Of a stretch of DNA of 64,000 nucleotides, positions 39,324 to 47,625 are shown piece after piece. How positions within the stretch are numbered: position 1 is the stretch's first letter; each line of letters opens with the position of its first letter. The stretch comes from Staphylococcus caprae (lineage in GTDB: Bacteria > Bacillota > Bacilli > Staphylococcales > Staphylococcaceae): contig NZ_PPRT01000022.1 of NCBI RefSeq assembly GCF_002902725.1, positions 1-64,000 on the forward strand, read 5' to 3'. The translations under genes and the position numbers were made by a program. The notes under the pieces are model-generated. The model had not been told where the DNA came from. It did not search any database and saw nothing but the letters and a program-made list of their open reading frames with translations.

Positions 39324-40175
39324 TTATTTGATATTCATATTAAATAAACGTGCAAATGAATTTTCTGCAGGTTTACTTTCTGTTTGTTTTTGAGGGTCAT
39401 CTTCTTTTTTATCCACTGCTTGACGGATTGCTTTTACATCAGATTTAATTTCCTCTAATAATGTCATTACATCGTCCACTGAAACATCTTCTTGTTTTTG
39501 TGGTTGTGGGTCTTCATTACGGTATCTGCTCATTAATTTGTCACCTCCTAAAACAGGCATATTTTTAAATCTCGCTTCCATTTCTGGTGAGATTTTAGCT
39601 GATGCTCTGTTAGCTTCAGTAATTTCGTCAATTAATCCCAGTTCTAAACATTCATTGCTTGTTAACCATGTTTCTTTTGCCATCATATCTTTTAGAAGCG
39701 CATGGTCAATGTCAGGATTCTTATTTAAATAGCTATTAAAAACAGTTGTGTTTATTTTTTCTAAATCATCAGCAAATTTCCTCATTTCAGAATGGTTTCC
39801 CATAAATGGTGCCCACACTTCATGAATCATCATCATGCTATTAGATTCCATTTTTACAGTATCTGCAGCAACAGCTATAACAGATGCGATAGATGCAGCT
39901 ACTCCACTTACATTGACAGTGATATGTGCGGGGTGGTTAGCTATCTGGTTGGCAATATTTATTCCTGAAAATACTGAGCCACCTGATGAATTAACTGTGA
40001 TTTCAATTTCTTTAACATTTCCGAATTCTTTTAATGCATCTCTAAAGGAAACGGCACTAGTTTGAGAATCCATTAGTTTATCATCAACAATTTCACCGTA
40101 TATATCCATGACCGCCTTACTATCCGATTCCTTCTTAGCGTTAAAGAAACCTTCAGTTCGGTCTATTTTCATCAT
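39324..40175 (-). CDS. ClpP-like prohead protease
   Basis: A 283-residue protein whose first ~190 residues form a ClpP/SppA serine-protease domain: nucleophile in SGVAASIASVIA, His in MMIHEVWAPFMGN. The C-terminal tail is charged and Gln-rich and may act as scaffold. Two adjacent ATGs (40175, 40172) follow GGGGGTGAG; the in-frame TTG upstream overlaps that site and was rejected. It processes the capsid protein during maturation. Confidence 0.9.
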   Translation of the reverse strand: MMKIDRTEGFFNAKKESDSKAVMDIYGEIVDDKLMDSQTSAVSFRDALKEFGNVKEIEITVNSSGGSVFSGINIANQIANHPAHITVNVSGVAASIASVIAVAADTVKMESNSMMMIHEVWAPFMGNHSEMRKFADDLEKINTTVFNSYLNKNPDIDHALLKDMMAKETWLTSNECLELGLIDEITEANRASAKISPEMEARFKNMPVLGGDKLMSRYRNEDPQPQKQEDVSVDDVMTLLEEIKSDVKAIRQAVDKKEDDPQKQTESKPAENSFARLFNMNIK

Positions 40176-40201
40176 CTCACCCCCTTTCAATGCATAATAA
40201 A

Positions 40202-40225
40202 AAGCACGCTCTATTGATCATGCTT
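40202..40225 (-). terminator. Terminator between portal and protease genes
   Basis: Stem AAGCACG (40202-40208) with CATGCTT (40219-40225), one wobble; T-rich on the minus strand. Partial termination would balance packaging and capsid expression. Confidence 0.6.
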
Positions 40226-40244
40226 TAAAAACGGGCATATTTTA

Positions 40245-41381
40245 TTATTCTTCACTCATATCTTCTTTCTTAATATAGTTTTTTGTAACCATAACTTTGT
40301 CCATTTCCTCGTCTTCAATATGAGGATAATTAAACATGTCTCTCACTTCGTTTGGTGTAAAACTTCCGCTTGCTACCAACTTATCAACAGCCTCAGCTTT
40401 CTCTACAGGTGTTTTAGCTCCTATTGTTATTGCTTTTATTCTCTTTCCTTCTTTATAACCACGTTCACTAAACAATTTAGCGTTCAATTCATCAACGATT
40501 TTTTCAATAAAATGGTTTATACAGAATTTCATATAATTTTCAGTCATAGCTTCAATGTCGGCCACCGAACCGTCAAGTAAAGGTAATGGTATACCTAAAT
40601 TAGAAGCCACATAACTTAATAACTGGTTAGGTACTTTGGCCATTTCTTCAATCTGCGACTTACTACTCGTGTTGTCATTTGTGTGTTCTGTGTAGTTGTA
40701 ACCTTTTTGGACAGGTACGATTGCTATATCGTTACTTTCAAACGCTTTATAAGCTTTGTTTATAAATTTTTTCATTTCTTCATTAGTTGTGGTTTTTAAT
40801 GCTACGTTTGTATCCATAGATAATGTTGCTCTAATCTGATTATTCATTAAATTAGACTTAATCATTCGTCCGAAGATATCGCCATAATCACTGAATAAGC
40901 CCATAAGCATATTTGTAATGGATTCATTATTGTATTCAAGATAAATAACTTCACTCATTCTGAATGAGCGCTCATATTCAAAATCTCCAATCATTATATG
41001 GTCAAAAATATCATCATATAATGCGTATTCTTCTCTAACAAAGTCATCTGCAATAATTAAATCTTTGCTATCTGTTACTACAATCAGAACTTCATTATCG
41101 TAAATGAGCTTACGAATTACTTTTTGCCAAAACGTTGCCGCACTTTCATCTGTATTAGGCCGAACATTCAATTTATAGTGTGTGGTTGAAGATGTGTCTT
41201 TACTTTCACTATCTATAATTTCAAATTTCGTTTGACTAATCGTTCTAGCAATATGATTTATACATGTATCTAAAGCCCATTTTTTTATGTAAGCTTTTTG
41301 TGATGTTTCATGTAATAACTCAAAGTCATAACTAAACTCAATTGCCTCGTTTCTACCCATAATTCTGTCGAATATACTCAA
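40245..41381 (-). CDS. Portal protein
   Basis: A 378-residue HK97-type portal forming the dodecameric DNA channel at one capsid vertex. It starts MSIFDRIMGR and contains NHIARTISQTKFEI and the C-terminal helix regions usual for the family. It lies between large terminase and protease. Confidence 0.88.
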   Translation of the reverse strand: MSIFDRIMGRNEAIEFSYDFELLHETSQKAYIKKWALDTCINHIARTISQTKFEIIDSESKDTSSTTHYKLNVRPNTDESAATFWQKVIRKLIYDNEVLIVVTDSKDLIIADDFVREEYALYDDIFDHIMIGDFEYERSFRMSEVIYLEYNNESITNMLMGLFSDYGDIFGRMIKSNLMNNQIRATLSMDTNVALKTTTNEEMKKFINKAYKAFESNDIAIVPVQKGYNYTEHTNDNTSSKSQIEEMAKVPNQLLSYVASNLGIPLPLLDGSVADIEAMTENYMKFCINHFIEKIVDELNAKLFSERGYKEGKRIKAITIGAKTPVEKAEAVDKLVASGSFTPNEVRDMFNYPHIEDEEMDKVMVTKNYIKKEDMSEE

Positions 41382-41399
41382 AATCTCACCTCCTAACCA

Positions 41400-43052
41400 C
41401 TAAAAGTTTATGTCTGCCATAATAAAAGGTTGATCATACTCAAGAATTTCATCTGCTCTATATAAGGCATGGAGCATTGCATGAAATCCATCTGTTTTAC
41501 GTCTAACTTCATCTTTCTTGATGTATTTCTTACTGCCATCCGGTTGCATTTTTACTGCGACATTGTTTGTGAACCATCTCATCAAAGGGTTATTACCAAA
41601 TGTGATTTGTTTTTTAGCAAACATGGTGTCTATTCTTGGTGCAAGCAAACCATGTATCGCAGTCGGATTTTTAATAACTTCTAACGGAATACCCGCTTCT
41701 TCAAATGGTCGTCTTACAATGTCTGTTCTGAAATTATCTGATATTACTTTAGTTAAATTGTGTTTACTTTGTTGCTGAATAAACCAATTAACGATGTAAG
41801 AAATATCAATTACATCATCATCAACGATTGTTAACAGTCCGTCGTCTGCCCATTGCTCTATTGGAGGTTCCATATGTGTTGTTTCCAAGAATTCTCGACG
41901 AATGAACGAGTGCGTTTTCCAATAATAGGTGTCATTATCTCTAAACAATAAGCCTACACTGGCAAAATCTCGAACTAACGCATAGTCAAGACCACCAATG
42001 CAGGCTTTATTTTCAAGATTAGGAAACTCTTTATTTGTAGCTAATATTTCCTCCCATGGTGCTACTACCTTTTCTTCATCAACTTCAGGTAAGTTCATTC
42101 GTTTAGTCATGAACTCTGGTTTGTTCGAGCGGTTGATGTGTAACACGTTATATTCCTCTTTAATCTTACGTTTTAAGTTACGGGCATAGCCTGTTAAAGG
42201 AGGGTGTAACATCGGATTTGATTTCTCCCACATCTGTTCATTATCAACTTCTTTAGGGTCATCAAGTTTGCAGTAGAATGGGAATATACGGTCATTCGGA
42301 TTATTACGTTTCAATACTTCTGTGACACGTTCTTTCATTTGGTCCATAAATCCTTCACGAACAAAACCATCTGTAGAAATGTAAAACGTTCTATCGTGAA
42401 TAACCTTACCTAAACCACCACGTTTGACGTTTACCATATCAGAACTTTCATAAATGGCAATCTCATCAAAGATGACACACCCTTCTCTTCCACCATCTTT
42501 TGTTTTCGTATTCGACGTATTATATCTAATTATCGAACCAGTTGAGCGATTTTTTATTTCTGTTTTACTCACTTCATAAGGTGCTTTAGGTCGTTCCCCT
42601 GTTTTATTACGCTTATGTTCTAACAAAACATCGTATATCTCATTGAATGATGTTTTAGCTTGTTCCTCACTGTTCGCAACGATTGAAATGTCGTATTTCT
42701 TGATGCCGTGTATAGGAGTGGTTAAAAAGTCACTAATTGCGCTAATAAAACCATTCTTGCCAGCACCGCGACCCATAAATAAAGCAAATTCAGTGAAATA
42801 CGGTGTATCTTCAACTTCATCTATTAAAAATAAGAAAGCGATAATAAATCGTTGGAAAGGTTGTGTTGGAAAGTACCATTTCTCAATAAACTTAATACAC
42901 TTTTCTATTTTTTCTTCCTCGAAATGAACAGTTGAGAGAGTAAGTACATCTTTTTCGAGATATTCGATTAAATCAACGCGTTCCTGGTTGAAGACTATCT
43001 TGCCATCACGCCATTGTTGAATATATTCATCTACGTATTTGTTATGAATCAT
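41400..43052 (-). CDS. Terminase large subunit
   Basis: A 550-residue packaging motor: ATPase with Walker A in LFMGRGAGKNGF and Walker B in GCVIFDEIAIYE, then a C-terminal RNase H-like nuclease (GGLDYALVRDFASVG, ISDNFR, and late acidic residues). It resembles terminases of HNH-associated cos phages. Overlaps TerS by 4 nt. Confidence 0.95.
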   Translation of the reverse strand: MIHNKYVDEYIQQWRDGKIVFNQERVDLIEYLEKDVLTLSTVHFEEEKIEKCIKFIEKWYFPTQPFQRFIIAFLFLIDEVEDTPYFTEFALFMGRGAGKNGFISAISDFLTTPIHGIKKYDISIVANSEEQAKTSFNEIYDVLLEHKRNKTGERPKAPYEVSKTEIKNRSTGSIIRYNTSNTKTKDGGREGCVIFDEIAIYESSDMVNVKRGGLGKVIHDRTFYISTDGFVREGFMDQMKERVTEVLKRNNPNDRIFPFYCKLDDPKEVDNEQMWEKSNPMLHPPLTGYARNLKRKIKEEYNVLHINRSNKPEFMTKRMNLPEVDEEKVVAPWEEILATNKEFPNLENKACIGGLDYALVRDFASVGLLFRDNDTYYWKTHSFIRREFLETTHMEPPIEQWADDGLLTIVDDDVIDISYIVNWFIQQQSKHNLTKVISDNFRTDIVRRPFEEAGIPLEVIKNPTAIHGLLAPRIDTMFAKKQITFGNNPLMRWFTNNVAVKMQPDGSKKYIKKDEVRRKTDGFHAMLHALYRADEILEYDQPFIMADINF

Positions 43053-43399
43053 ACGTAATCATCAACAGGTTCATCTGTTTCAACTTGCTTATTTTCTTTT
43101 GGTAACAAGTCTGTAAGTTGTTTTATTACACGTTGATATGATTGATCGCGTGTATTGTATAAACGCGCCACAGGACGTTCACGTTCGTATGATGGTAGGT
43201 TTTGAGATTGTTGGAACATGTTATATTCGCCATTTTCTTGGATATCTTTCCACATGTAATCAAGCATGACACGTAAACGTGCGGCCTGAATAATCAAACC
43301 TTCAACAACTTTTAGCTTTTCGGAAGGAATGTCTTTGTAAATTGCCTCTAATCGCTTACGCTCTTTAATTACATTCTTATCATTATCATTTACTTTCAT
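43049..43399 (-). CDS. Terminase small subunit (P27 family type)
   Basis: A 116-residue helical protein directly upstream of TerL, with the size and position of a small terminase that recognises the packaging site. The C-terminus is acidic (KQVETDEPVDDYV). RBS AAGGAG. Family assignment is moderate. Confidence 0.75.
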   Translation of the reverse strand: MKVNDNDKNVIKERKRLEAIYKDIPSEKLKVVEGLIIQAARLRVMLDYMWKDIQENGEYNMFQQSQNLPSYERERPVARLYNTRDQSYQRVIKQLTDLLPKENKQVETDEPVDDYV

Positions 43400-43464
43400 A
43401 AAATCACTCCTTTCTGCATATACGGGTAGGGGGTATAGGTTTCATGTAATATTTCCTCAAAAAG

Positions 43465-43530
43465 TTGCGGAGTAGAGCCCACCCGCCGTTCTCCCACTTG
43501 GGAAATAACCGGGAAATGTTTTGACCCGGG
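43465..43530. other. Candidate cos region
   Basis: A local GC-rich stretch with runs such as CCCACCCGCCG and GACCCGGGGCG, between HNH and TerS genes, where cos sites of HNH-type phages tend to lie. No sequence match to a known cos was possible. The ORF at 43396-43644 across this stretch is not convincing. Confidence 0.25.
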
Positions 43531-43540
43531 GCGTGTTCTT

Positions 43541-43852
43541 TTACCATTTTTCATCTTGCCACTTTTGTTCTTTTGGTTTAAATTGATTTCCTCCATATTG
43601 AAAACGCGTGTGCCTTTTGTTATGACATGCTTTACACAACACACGTAAATTATCAGGCTCCAATTTCAAATCTGGTCTGTCTTGTAATTCTTCAATGTGG
43701 TCAACTTCCAAATTATCGGTTGTTACCTTTCCTTCTTCACGGCACCAGACACATTCAAAATTACTACGTTTCAATACCTGCTGTCTCACTTCATTCCACG
43801 CTTTACTATTATAGAATTGTTTACGTGCTTTAAACTCGTTATAATCTTCCAT
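43541..43852 (-). CDS. HNH endonuclease of the packaging machine
   Basis: A 103-residue HNH nuclease: Cys pairs in CVWCREEGK and CKACHNKRH bind zinc, and the DHIEEL His is catalytic. ATG 43852 (MEDYNEFKAR) is preferred over the 10-codon-longer frame. HNH proteins next to terminase genes are required for cos cleavage in several phage families. First gene of the late operon. Confidence 0.88.
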   Translation of the reverse strand: MEDYNEFKARKQFYNSKAWNEVRQQVLKRSNFECVWCREEGKVTTDNLEVDHIEELQDRPDLKLEPDNLRVLCKACHNKRHTRFQYGGNQFKPKEQKWQDEKW

Positions 43853-43924
43853 CACATAACCTCGTATAATAAAGAAAGACACACCACTATGTGATGTGCC
43901 TGTGTATTCGTATCGTATGACTCT

Positions 43925-43953
43925 AGTATAATATTATTAATGTTATTAACGCA
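43925..43953 (-). promoter_or_regulatory. Predicted late promoter
   Basis: On the minus strand a -10 TATACT (43925-43930) has no proper -35 (TGCGTT at 17 nt), as in activator-dependent promoters. It lies about 70 nt upstream of the HNH start, next to a tandem repeat at 43960-43992. Confidence 0.5.
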
Positions 43954-43959
43954 CACATA

Positions 43960-43992
43960 GTTCGATGTGTTCGAATGGTTCGATGTGTTCGA
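43960..43992. repeat. Tandem 18-bp repeat upstream of the late promoter
   Basis: GTTCGATGTGTTCGA occurs at 43960-43974 and 43978-43992 (period 18). It abuts the stop of the RinA/ArpU-like gene. Likely activator-binding sites; inference. Confidence 0.6.
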
Positions 43993-44406
43993 TTAATCAT
44001 AGTACCCTTGTTGTGCGTCCATGTATACATTGACTATCTCGTTAACACATCCATAGAATGTAGACTTACTCTTTATCTCCATAAGTTCCATGATAGTCTT
44101 GTGCTTGATGCCTATCTTAATCAATTGTAATATATGATAGTTCATATCATCAGTTACATATTCTTCGTACTTATCTATAAACTGTAATTTATTAAGCAAC
44201 TTAACATTACGTCGATACTCTCTATTCCTATCTAACACTTTAACTAATACCTTGTCACCCTTACCACCTTTAGCTTTAGGCATCACCGCTTCTATACCAT
44301 ACTGTGCTGTTGATGTGCTGTCTGCATCATACACCTGCGCTTCTATAATGTTATGCATCCACTTATAATTGTCTATCATGTTTCTTACTTCATCACGTGT
44401 ATACAT
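43993..44406 (-). CDS. Late-gene transcriptional activator (RinA/ArpU-like)
   Basis: A 137-residue basic protein at the junction of early and late operons, where staphylococcal phages encode the activator of packaging and late genes. The C-terminal half (MNYHILQLIKIGIKHKTIMELMEIKSKSTFYGC) looks like a sigma-70 region 4-type helix-turn-helix. It is not close to S. aureus RinA itself, so only the class is given. Its probable target is the promoter and tandem repeat just downstream. Confidence 0.7.
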   Translation of the reverse strand: MYTRDEVRNMIDNYKWMHNIIEAQVYDADSTSTAQYGIEAVMPKAKGGKGDKVLVKVLDRNREYRRNVKLLNKLQFIDKYEEYVTDDMNYHILQLIKIGIKHKTIMELMEIKSKSTFYGCVNEIVNVYMDAQQGYYD

Positions 44407-44418
44407 CTACTACCTCCA

Positions 44419-44607
44419 TTACTTAAACTGTTTCTTCGCTCTCTCAATCTCACGTTCAATGTTCTCTATATCACTTTCTCTTACAAACTTGCTAAAGAGA
44501 TATACGTTAGTGTACTTCAGCGCATCTAATTCATTACGCAACATAGCGTTGTTACCTAACACAATAAGTAATACTATTGCGAGTATGATTGATATTGTTA
44601 TCCACAT
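44419..44607 (-). CDS. Small membrane-anchored phage protein
   Basis: A 62-residue protein with one N-terminal membrane helix (WITISIILAIVLLIVLG) and a charged helical tail (ESDIENIEREIERAKKQ). It is preceded by GGAGG inside the end of the rinB-like gene. Function unknown; conserved position near the rin genes. Confidence 0.6.
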   Translation of the reverse strand: MWITISIILAIVLLIVLGNNAMLRNELDALKYTNVYLFSKFVRESDIENIEREIERAKKQFK

Positions 44608-44608
44608 A

Positions 44609-44767
44609 CTATTTACTTACCTCCATATTCAAGTGTGCATGATCTGTTTGGTTGAATGTGTCAATATCATCTTCACTTTGTAACTTAATGATTATCTGAT
44701 TGGTTATGTACTTGCCTAGTTCATACATAGCGATAGTAAACCAATTCTTTAATATGCGTTTAATCAT
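44609..44767 (-). CDS. rinB: RinB family protein
   Basis: A 52-residue protein, MIKRILKNWFTIAMYELGKY, strongly like the RinB family (S. aureus versions begin MIKQILRLLFLLAMYELGKY). RinB is annotated as a transcriptional activator working with RinA. RBS AAGGAGTG seven nt upstream. Confidence 0.75.
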   Translation of the reverse strand: MIKRILKNWFTIAMYELGKYITNQIIIKLQSEDDIDTFNQTDHAHLNMEVSK

Positions 44768-44772
44768 TCTGT

Positions 44773-44913
44773 TCACTCCTTAATTTTACGTTCTGCTTGT
44801 TCTCTACTCTCTGCCTCCACAATAGAGAGCGTTTCGTTTATACGTGCTTTCTCCACATTAGTGTGGATATGTCCTGTGCTGTCTTCGAATTGACGTATTA
44901 GGTATTGTGTCAC
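44773..44913 (-). CDS. DUF1381 family phage protein
   Basis: A 46-residue protein with GTG start (MTQYLIRQFEDSTGHIH, later VEAESREQAERK), matching the DUF1381 family found before rinB in S. aureus phages. It ends 5 nt before the rinB ATG and carries that gene's ribosome binding site. Function unknown. Confidence 0.65.
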   Translation of the reverse strand: MTQYLIRQFEDSTGHIHTNVEKARINETLSIVEAESREQAERKIKE

Positions 44914-44949
44914 TTCCCTAACACTTCCTTTATACGTTCCACTATATCT

Positions 44950-45375
44950 TTATTCTCCTGTGCTTCCATATGCACCTCTGTCGCTTTCATTTTCGAACCA
45001 ATCAACCTGTTTGGGTGTAGGATATACAACTGGCGCTACAACTAACTGTGCCAGTCTTTCACCTTTTTCTACTGTGATATCTTCATCACCTATATTGTCT
45101 GTGATGATACCTATTTCTTTATGATATGTTTTGTCTATTGTTCCTAATGCTACACGTAACTTCGTTTTAAGCGATTTACCTGAACGTGGTCTTACCTGTG
45201 CCTCATACCCATAAGGTAAATTAATTGCTATATCTGTTTTAACTATTGTTGTTGTATGCGCTGGAATAGTGATTGTTTCTGATACATATAAGTCCAAACC
45301 GGAGTCAAATTCATTAGCTCGTGTTGGCATTGTTGCGTTCTTTGATAATCTTTTAAATTCTAATGTGTTGGTCAT
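44950..45375 (-). CDS. dut: Trimeric dUTPase
   Basis: A 141-residue dUTP diphosphatase with all five family motifs: FDSGLDLYV, PRSGKS, GTIDKTYHKE, ERLAQLVV and the P-loop-like RGAYGSTGE. It lowers dUTP and makes dUMP. Staphylococcal phage dUTPases of this kind can also act as derepressors of pathogenicity islands; whether this allele does is unknown. Confidence 0.93.
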   Translation of the reverse strand: MTNTLEFKRLSKNATMPTRANEFDSGLDLYVSETITIPAHTTTIVKTDIAINLPYGYEAQVRPRSGKSLKTKLRVALGTIDKTYHKEIGIITDNIGDEDITVEKGERLAQLVVAPVVYPTPKQVDWFENESDRGAYGSTGE

Positions 45376-45376
45376 T

Positions 45377-45601
45377 TTATTCGTCCTCCAATAACTCTGG
45401 GTTTGAGCGATAGAATGCTTGGCTTACTGCTTTGACGTCATCGCCTATATCCATAGAATTGCCATCTAAACAAACTAAATCTTCAAAACAGTTTGCCTTT
45501 CTATAAATTTTATCCAATTCGCTTAACAACGCCTCTGTATCTTCGCCTGTGAATGCACCAGCACTGATAATCGCCTGTTCAATTTGTTCACGTTTACTCA
45601 T
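45377..45601 (-). CDS. DUF1024 family phage protein
   Basis: A 74-residue acidic protein, MSKREQIEQAIISAGAFTGE, matching the DUF1024 family of staphylococcal phages, normally adjacent to dut. The frame extends 8 codons upstream but the MSKREQ start is conserved in the family. Ends one base before the dut ATG. Function unknown. Confidence 0.7.
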   Translation of the reverse strand: MSKREQIEQAIISAGAFTGEDTEALLSELDKIYRKANCFEDLVCLDGNSMDIGDDVKAVSQAFYRSNPELLEDE

Positions 45602-45621
45602 TGATTGTATCCTCCACTTCA

Positions 45622-45849
45622 TCAATTTGTTCTTGATATAATATCCAATACGTCTGCATCAGTATATAGCTCCCCATCTTCAAAAACGTCTGCAATTACA
45701 TCGAAAGCCTCTGCCTTAGTTTCTAGTTGTCCTAATTCATTCTTTAAGCTATTTACGTTAATATTGAATTTAACTTTCTCTCCTGTAACTAATGCGTTTA
45801 ATTTTCTATTCAGATAACTTTTTAATTTGTTTACGTGTTCATACGCCAT
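45622..45849 (-). CDS. Hypothetical phage protein
   Basis: A 75-residue acidic protein (MAYEHVNKLKSYLNRKLNAL; acidic second half ending DADVLDIISRTN). Preceded by GAGG and followed closely by the DUF1024 gene. Not recognised. Confidence 0.6.
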   Translation of the reverse strand: MAYEHVNKLKSYLNRKLNALVTGEKVKFNINVNSLKNELGQLETKAEAFDVIADVFEDGELYTDADVLDIISRTN

Positions 45850-45851
45850 AA

Positions 45852-46282
45852 CTAACGCTCCTCTTTAGGTTTAAATACTACGATCGCACTTGGAAACGGC
45901 GCACTGTTTGACGCCCCCCGAATTTGATACGACCTTTTAAAAATTTTATGTTATATGCATTGTTAAAGATGTAATCGTGCCAATACGTCGTGTCTGTTCT
46001 TGCTGGTATCAAACAAACAACTGTTGCACCTTTAACACTTTCCTCATATGCTTTCTTAATCCAATGTTTTATGTTGCGTCCATATGGTGGATTCATGAAA
46101 ACTATATCTTTAGACCAATCTTTCGTTAAACCGTCGTCTTCAATAGTGAAATATTTATCACATTTAGCATTTTCATGACTTGCACACGGATCTAAGGTGA
46201 ATTGATATTTTTCATTCAACTCGTCGAATAAGTATTGAGGTGTATACCACTCGTTCGACTTCGAACTAAAGTGAACGCTCAT
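45852..46282 (-). pseudogene. Phage DNA N6-adenine methyltransferase, frameshifted
   Basis: A Dam-like phage methyltransferase (MSVHFSSKSNEWYTPQ) with catalytic motif NPPYG and the SAM-site region DPCASHENAKC. The frame breaks at a C6 run on the plus strand (45914-45919; G6 on the coding strand). After KFGG it reads RQTVRRFQVRS and stops, but one extra G restores ASNSAPFPSAIVVFKPKEER and a stop at 45852. The 431-nt length is 3n+2, fitting a one-base deletion. The N-terminal catalytic core is intact; RBS GGAGGAG. Confidence 0.8.
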
Positions 46283-46295
46283 TCTTTCTCCTCCT

Positions 46296-46454
46296 CTACG
46301 CTTGCGTATCTTCACTACTTAAAAAATTATATTCACTATCAATGCTGTACTGCTTGATTTCTTCAAATTCCTCTTTAGTGATGTTTATGCTGTTGTCATT
46401 GCTATCGTAAATAGTGTATGTGCCATCTGTTTGTATTTCTTTTATCTTGACCAT
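46296..46454 (-). CDS. Hypothetical phage protein
   Basis: A 52-residue ORF (MVKIKEIQTDGTYTIYDSND, then TKEEFEEIKQY), behind AAGGAGG. A short beta hairpin followed by a helix is suggested. Not recognised; its place in the early operon with good spacing supports it. Confidence 0.6.
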   Translation of the reverse strand: MVKIKEIQTDGTYTIYDSNDNSINITKEEFEEIKQYSIDSEYNFLSSEDTQA

Positions 46455-46456
46455 AT

Positions 46457-46656
46457 TTAATCCTCCTTAATAAATGTGTAGTCCTCATAAGCTCTCAGAA
46501 CCGTTTCTACGCCCACTTTTACATTTACGTATGATTTAACCCTCAAAATTAAAATTAAGGCTCTCTACGGTACCCCCAGTGGCTAAATGAGGCATATGGT
46601 TTTTTAAACCAAATGTTATCGCCAACCTGCAATTCATGAAATAAAACTCTATCCAT
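46457..46656 (-). pseudogene. Small phage gene with two apparent frameshifts
   Basis: ATG 46656 follows the preceding stop directly. The frame reads MDRVLFHELQVGDNIWFKK and derails near a T6 run on the plus strand (46600-46605). The next frame gives MPHLATGGTVESLNFNFEG and stops; a third gives VKSYVNVKVGVETVLRAYED and on to TFIKED. Joined, they make about 65 residues of one beta-rich protein. Span 200 nt is 3n+2, fitting two small indels. Family not named. Confidence 0.6.
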
Positions 46657-47022
46657 TTATCCGACTACCTTTTTAATAAAGATGTCATTCTCCATAAGAT
46701 GTTTGCACCACTTACCACGAGGGTGTTTTTGAGGCACGTTGAACAAGTGAGGTTTCTTACGTCTAAGTTCTTCCATTCTTCGTCTTTGGATACGTTCTTT
46801 TAAACTTTCGGCTTCTTCCATTTCATTTAATCGTTCCATTCTTTTTAATTTATCCCATTCCTTGCGACGCATACCTACTGGTGCTTCTATAGCTTCGTTG
46901 TAATCCCAACCTTTTTTAATTCTTTGTCTAACAACGTAAATATCGATAAAGTTTTCTTCCATTTTCTTTTCATCTTTTTCAGTCATCACAAAAGTTTGTT
47001 TGCCTACTCTGATATTTCTCAT
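46657..47022 (-). CDS. Conserved staphylococcal phage protein (phiPVL ORF50-like)
   Basis: A 121-residue very basic helical protein. The middle is rich in Arg/Lys/Glu/Met and the end (KHPRGKWCKHLMENDIF) matches a motif I recall from phiPVL ORF50-type proteins. Role unknown. The start ATG directly follows the previous gene's stop. Confidence 0.65.
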   Translation of the reverse strand: MRNIRVGKQTFVMTEKDEKKMEENFIDIYVVRQRIKKGWDYNEAIEAPVGMRRKEWDKLKRMERLNEMEEAESLKERIQRRRMEELRRKKPHLFNVPQKHPRGKWCKHLMENDIFIKKVVG

Positions 47023-47217
47023 TTACTCCACCTCAACTAAATCTATAAATTCAAAGTTCTCGTTCATCAATTCTTTTTCTGGGTTCTCCGCAATCACATC
47101 GAGTAATTTCTCTTTTTCATCTTCTACAGTAGTATACTTATTAAGCCATACCGGAAACTTGCATTTGATTTTCACTGTAGCGTTTACCGTGACTGTTTCC
47201 TCTCTAGGTTCAGTCAT
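47023..47217 (-). CDS. Hypothetical phage protein
   Basis: A 64-residue acidic protein (MTEPREETVTVNATVKIKCK). Starts inside the last codons of the DUF1064 gene (8-nt overlap), so translationally coupled. Not recognised. Confidence 0.6.
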   Translation of the reverse strand: MTEPREETVTVNATVKIKCKFPVWLNKYTTVEDEKEKLLDVIAENPEKELMNENFEFIDLVEVE

Positions 47218-47617
47218 TCTTCTCCCTCTTTCTCTTTCGTCTGACTTTGATTAATTCGTCATATTCAATCCATTCAAGACCTGTATATTTAGGTGCTTTA
47301 CATATCCATGTGAGCTTGACGTCAGGATATTTATATCTGAACAACTTAGCTTTCAACTTTGCTGTATCTGTTGCCATTCCTTTAACATCTATCACTTCGA
47401 CTAGCTCTCCATCTAGGTATAAGGCAAAGTCTGCAATGTATTCTGTCTTGCGTTGTTTACCAAACTTAGGAATTAACTCGTACCTTGGTTGTAGTTCTAT
47501 TCGGTTGTAATACACACCATTCATCTTGTTTTCTAAGTGTTTATAATAGTCACATTCGACTGCGCTATCGAATACTATTCCGTTGTATTCTGTTTTCTTA
47601 GCGTTGTATTTACTCAT
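47210..47617 (-). CDS. DUF1064 family protein, nuclease-like
   Basis: A 135-residue protein, MSKYNAKKTEYNGIVFDSA, of the DUF1064 family. The pattern FDSAVECDYY, then YIADFALY and VEVIDVKG resembles the E-D-xDxK core of PD-(D/E)XK nucleases. The start at 47617 is preferred to a form four codons longer. In the replication operon it may process DNA intermediates; this is inference. Confidence 0.75.
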   Translation of the reverse strand: MSKYNAKKTEYNGIVFDSAVECDYYKHLENKMNGVYYNRIELQPRYELIPKFGKQRKTEYIADFALYLDGELVEVIDVKGMATDTAKLKAKLFRYKYPDVKLTWICKAPKYTGLEWIEYDELIKVRRKRKREKND

Positions 47618-47625
47618 ATGCCACC

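Noticed and set aside
43396..43644. Minus-strand ORF of 82 codons between HNH and TerS
   Set aside because: Overlaps HNH out of frame and covers the GC-rich candidate cos; no recognisable product.
44910..44969. 19-codon ORF (MEAQENKDIVERIKEVLGK)
   Set aside because: It overlaps the end of dut and the GTG start of the DUF1381 gene. It may be a coupling peptide, but it is too short to support as a gene.
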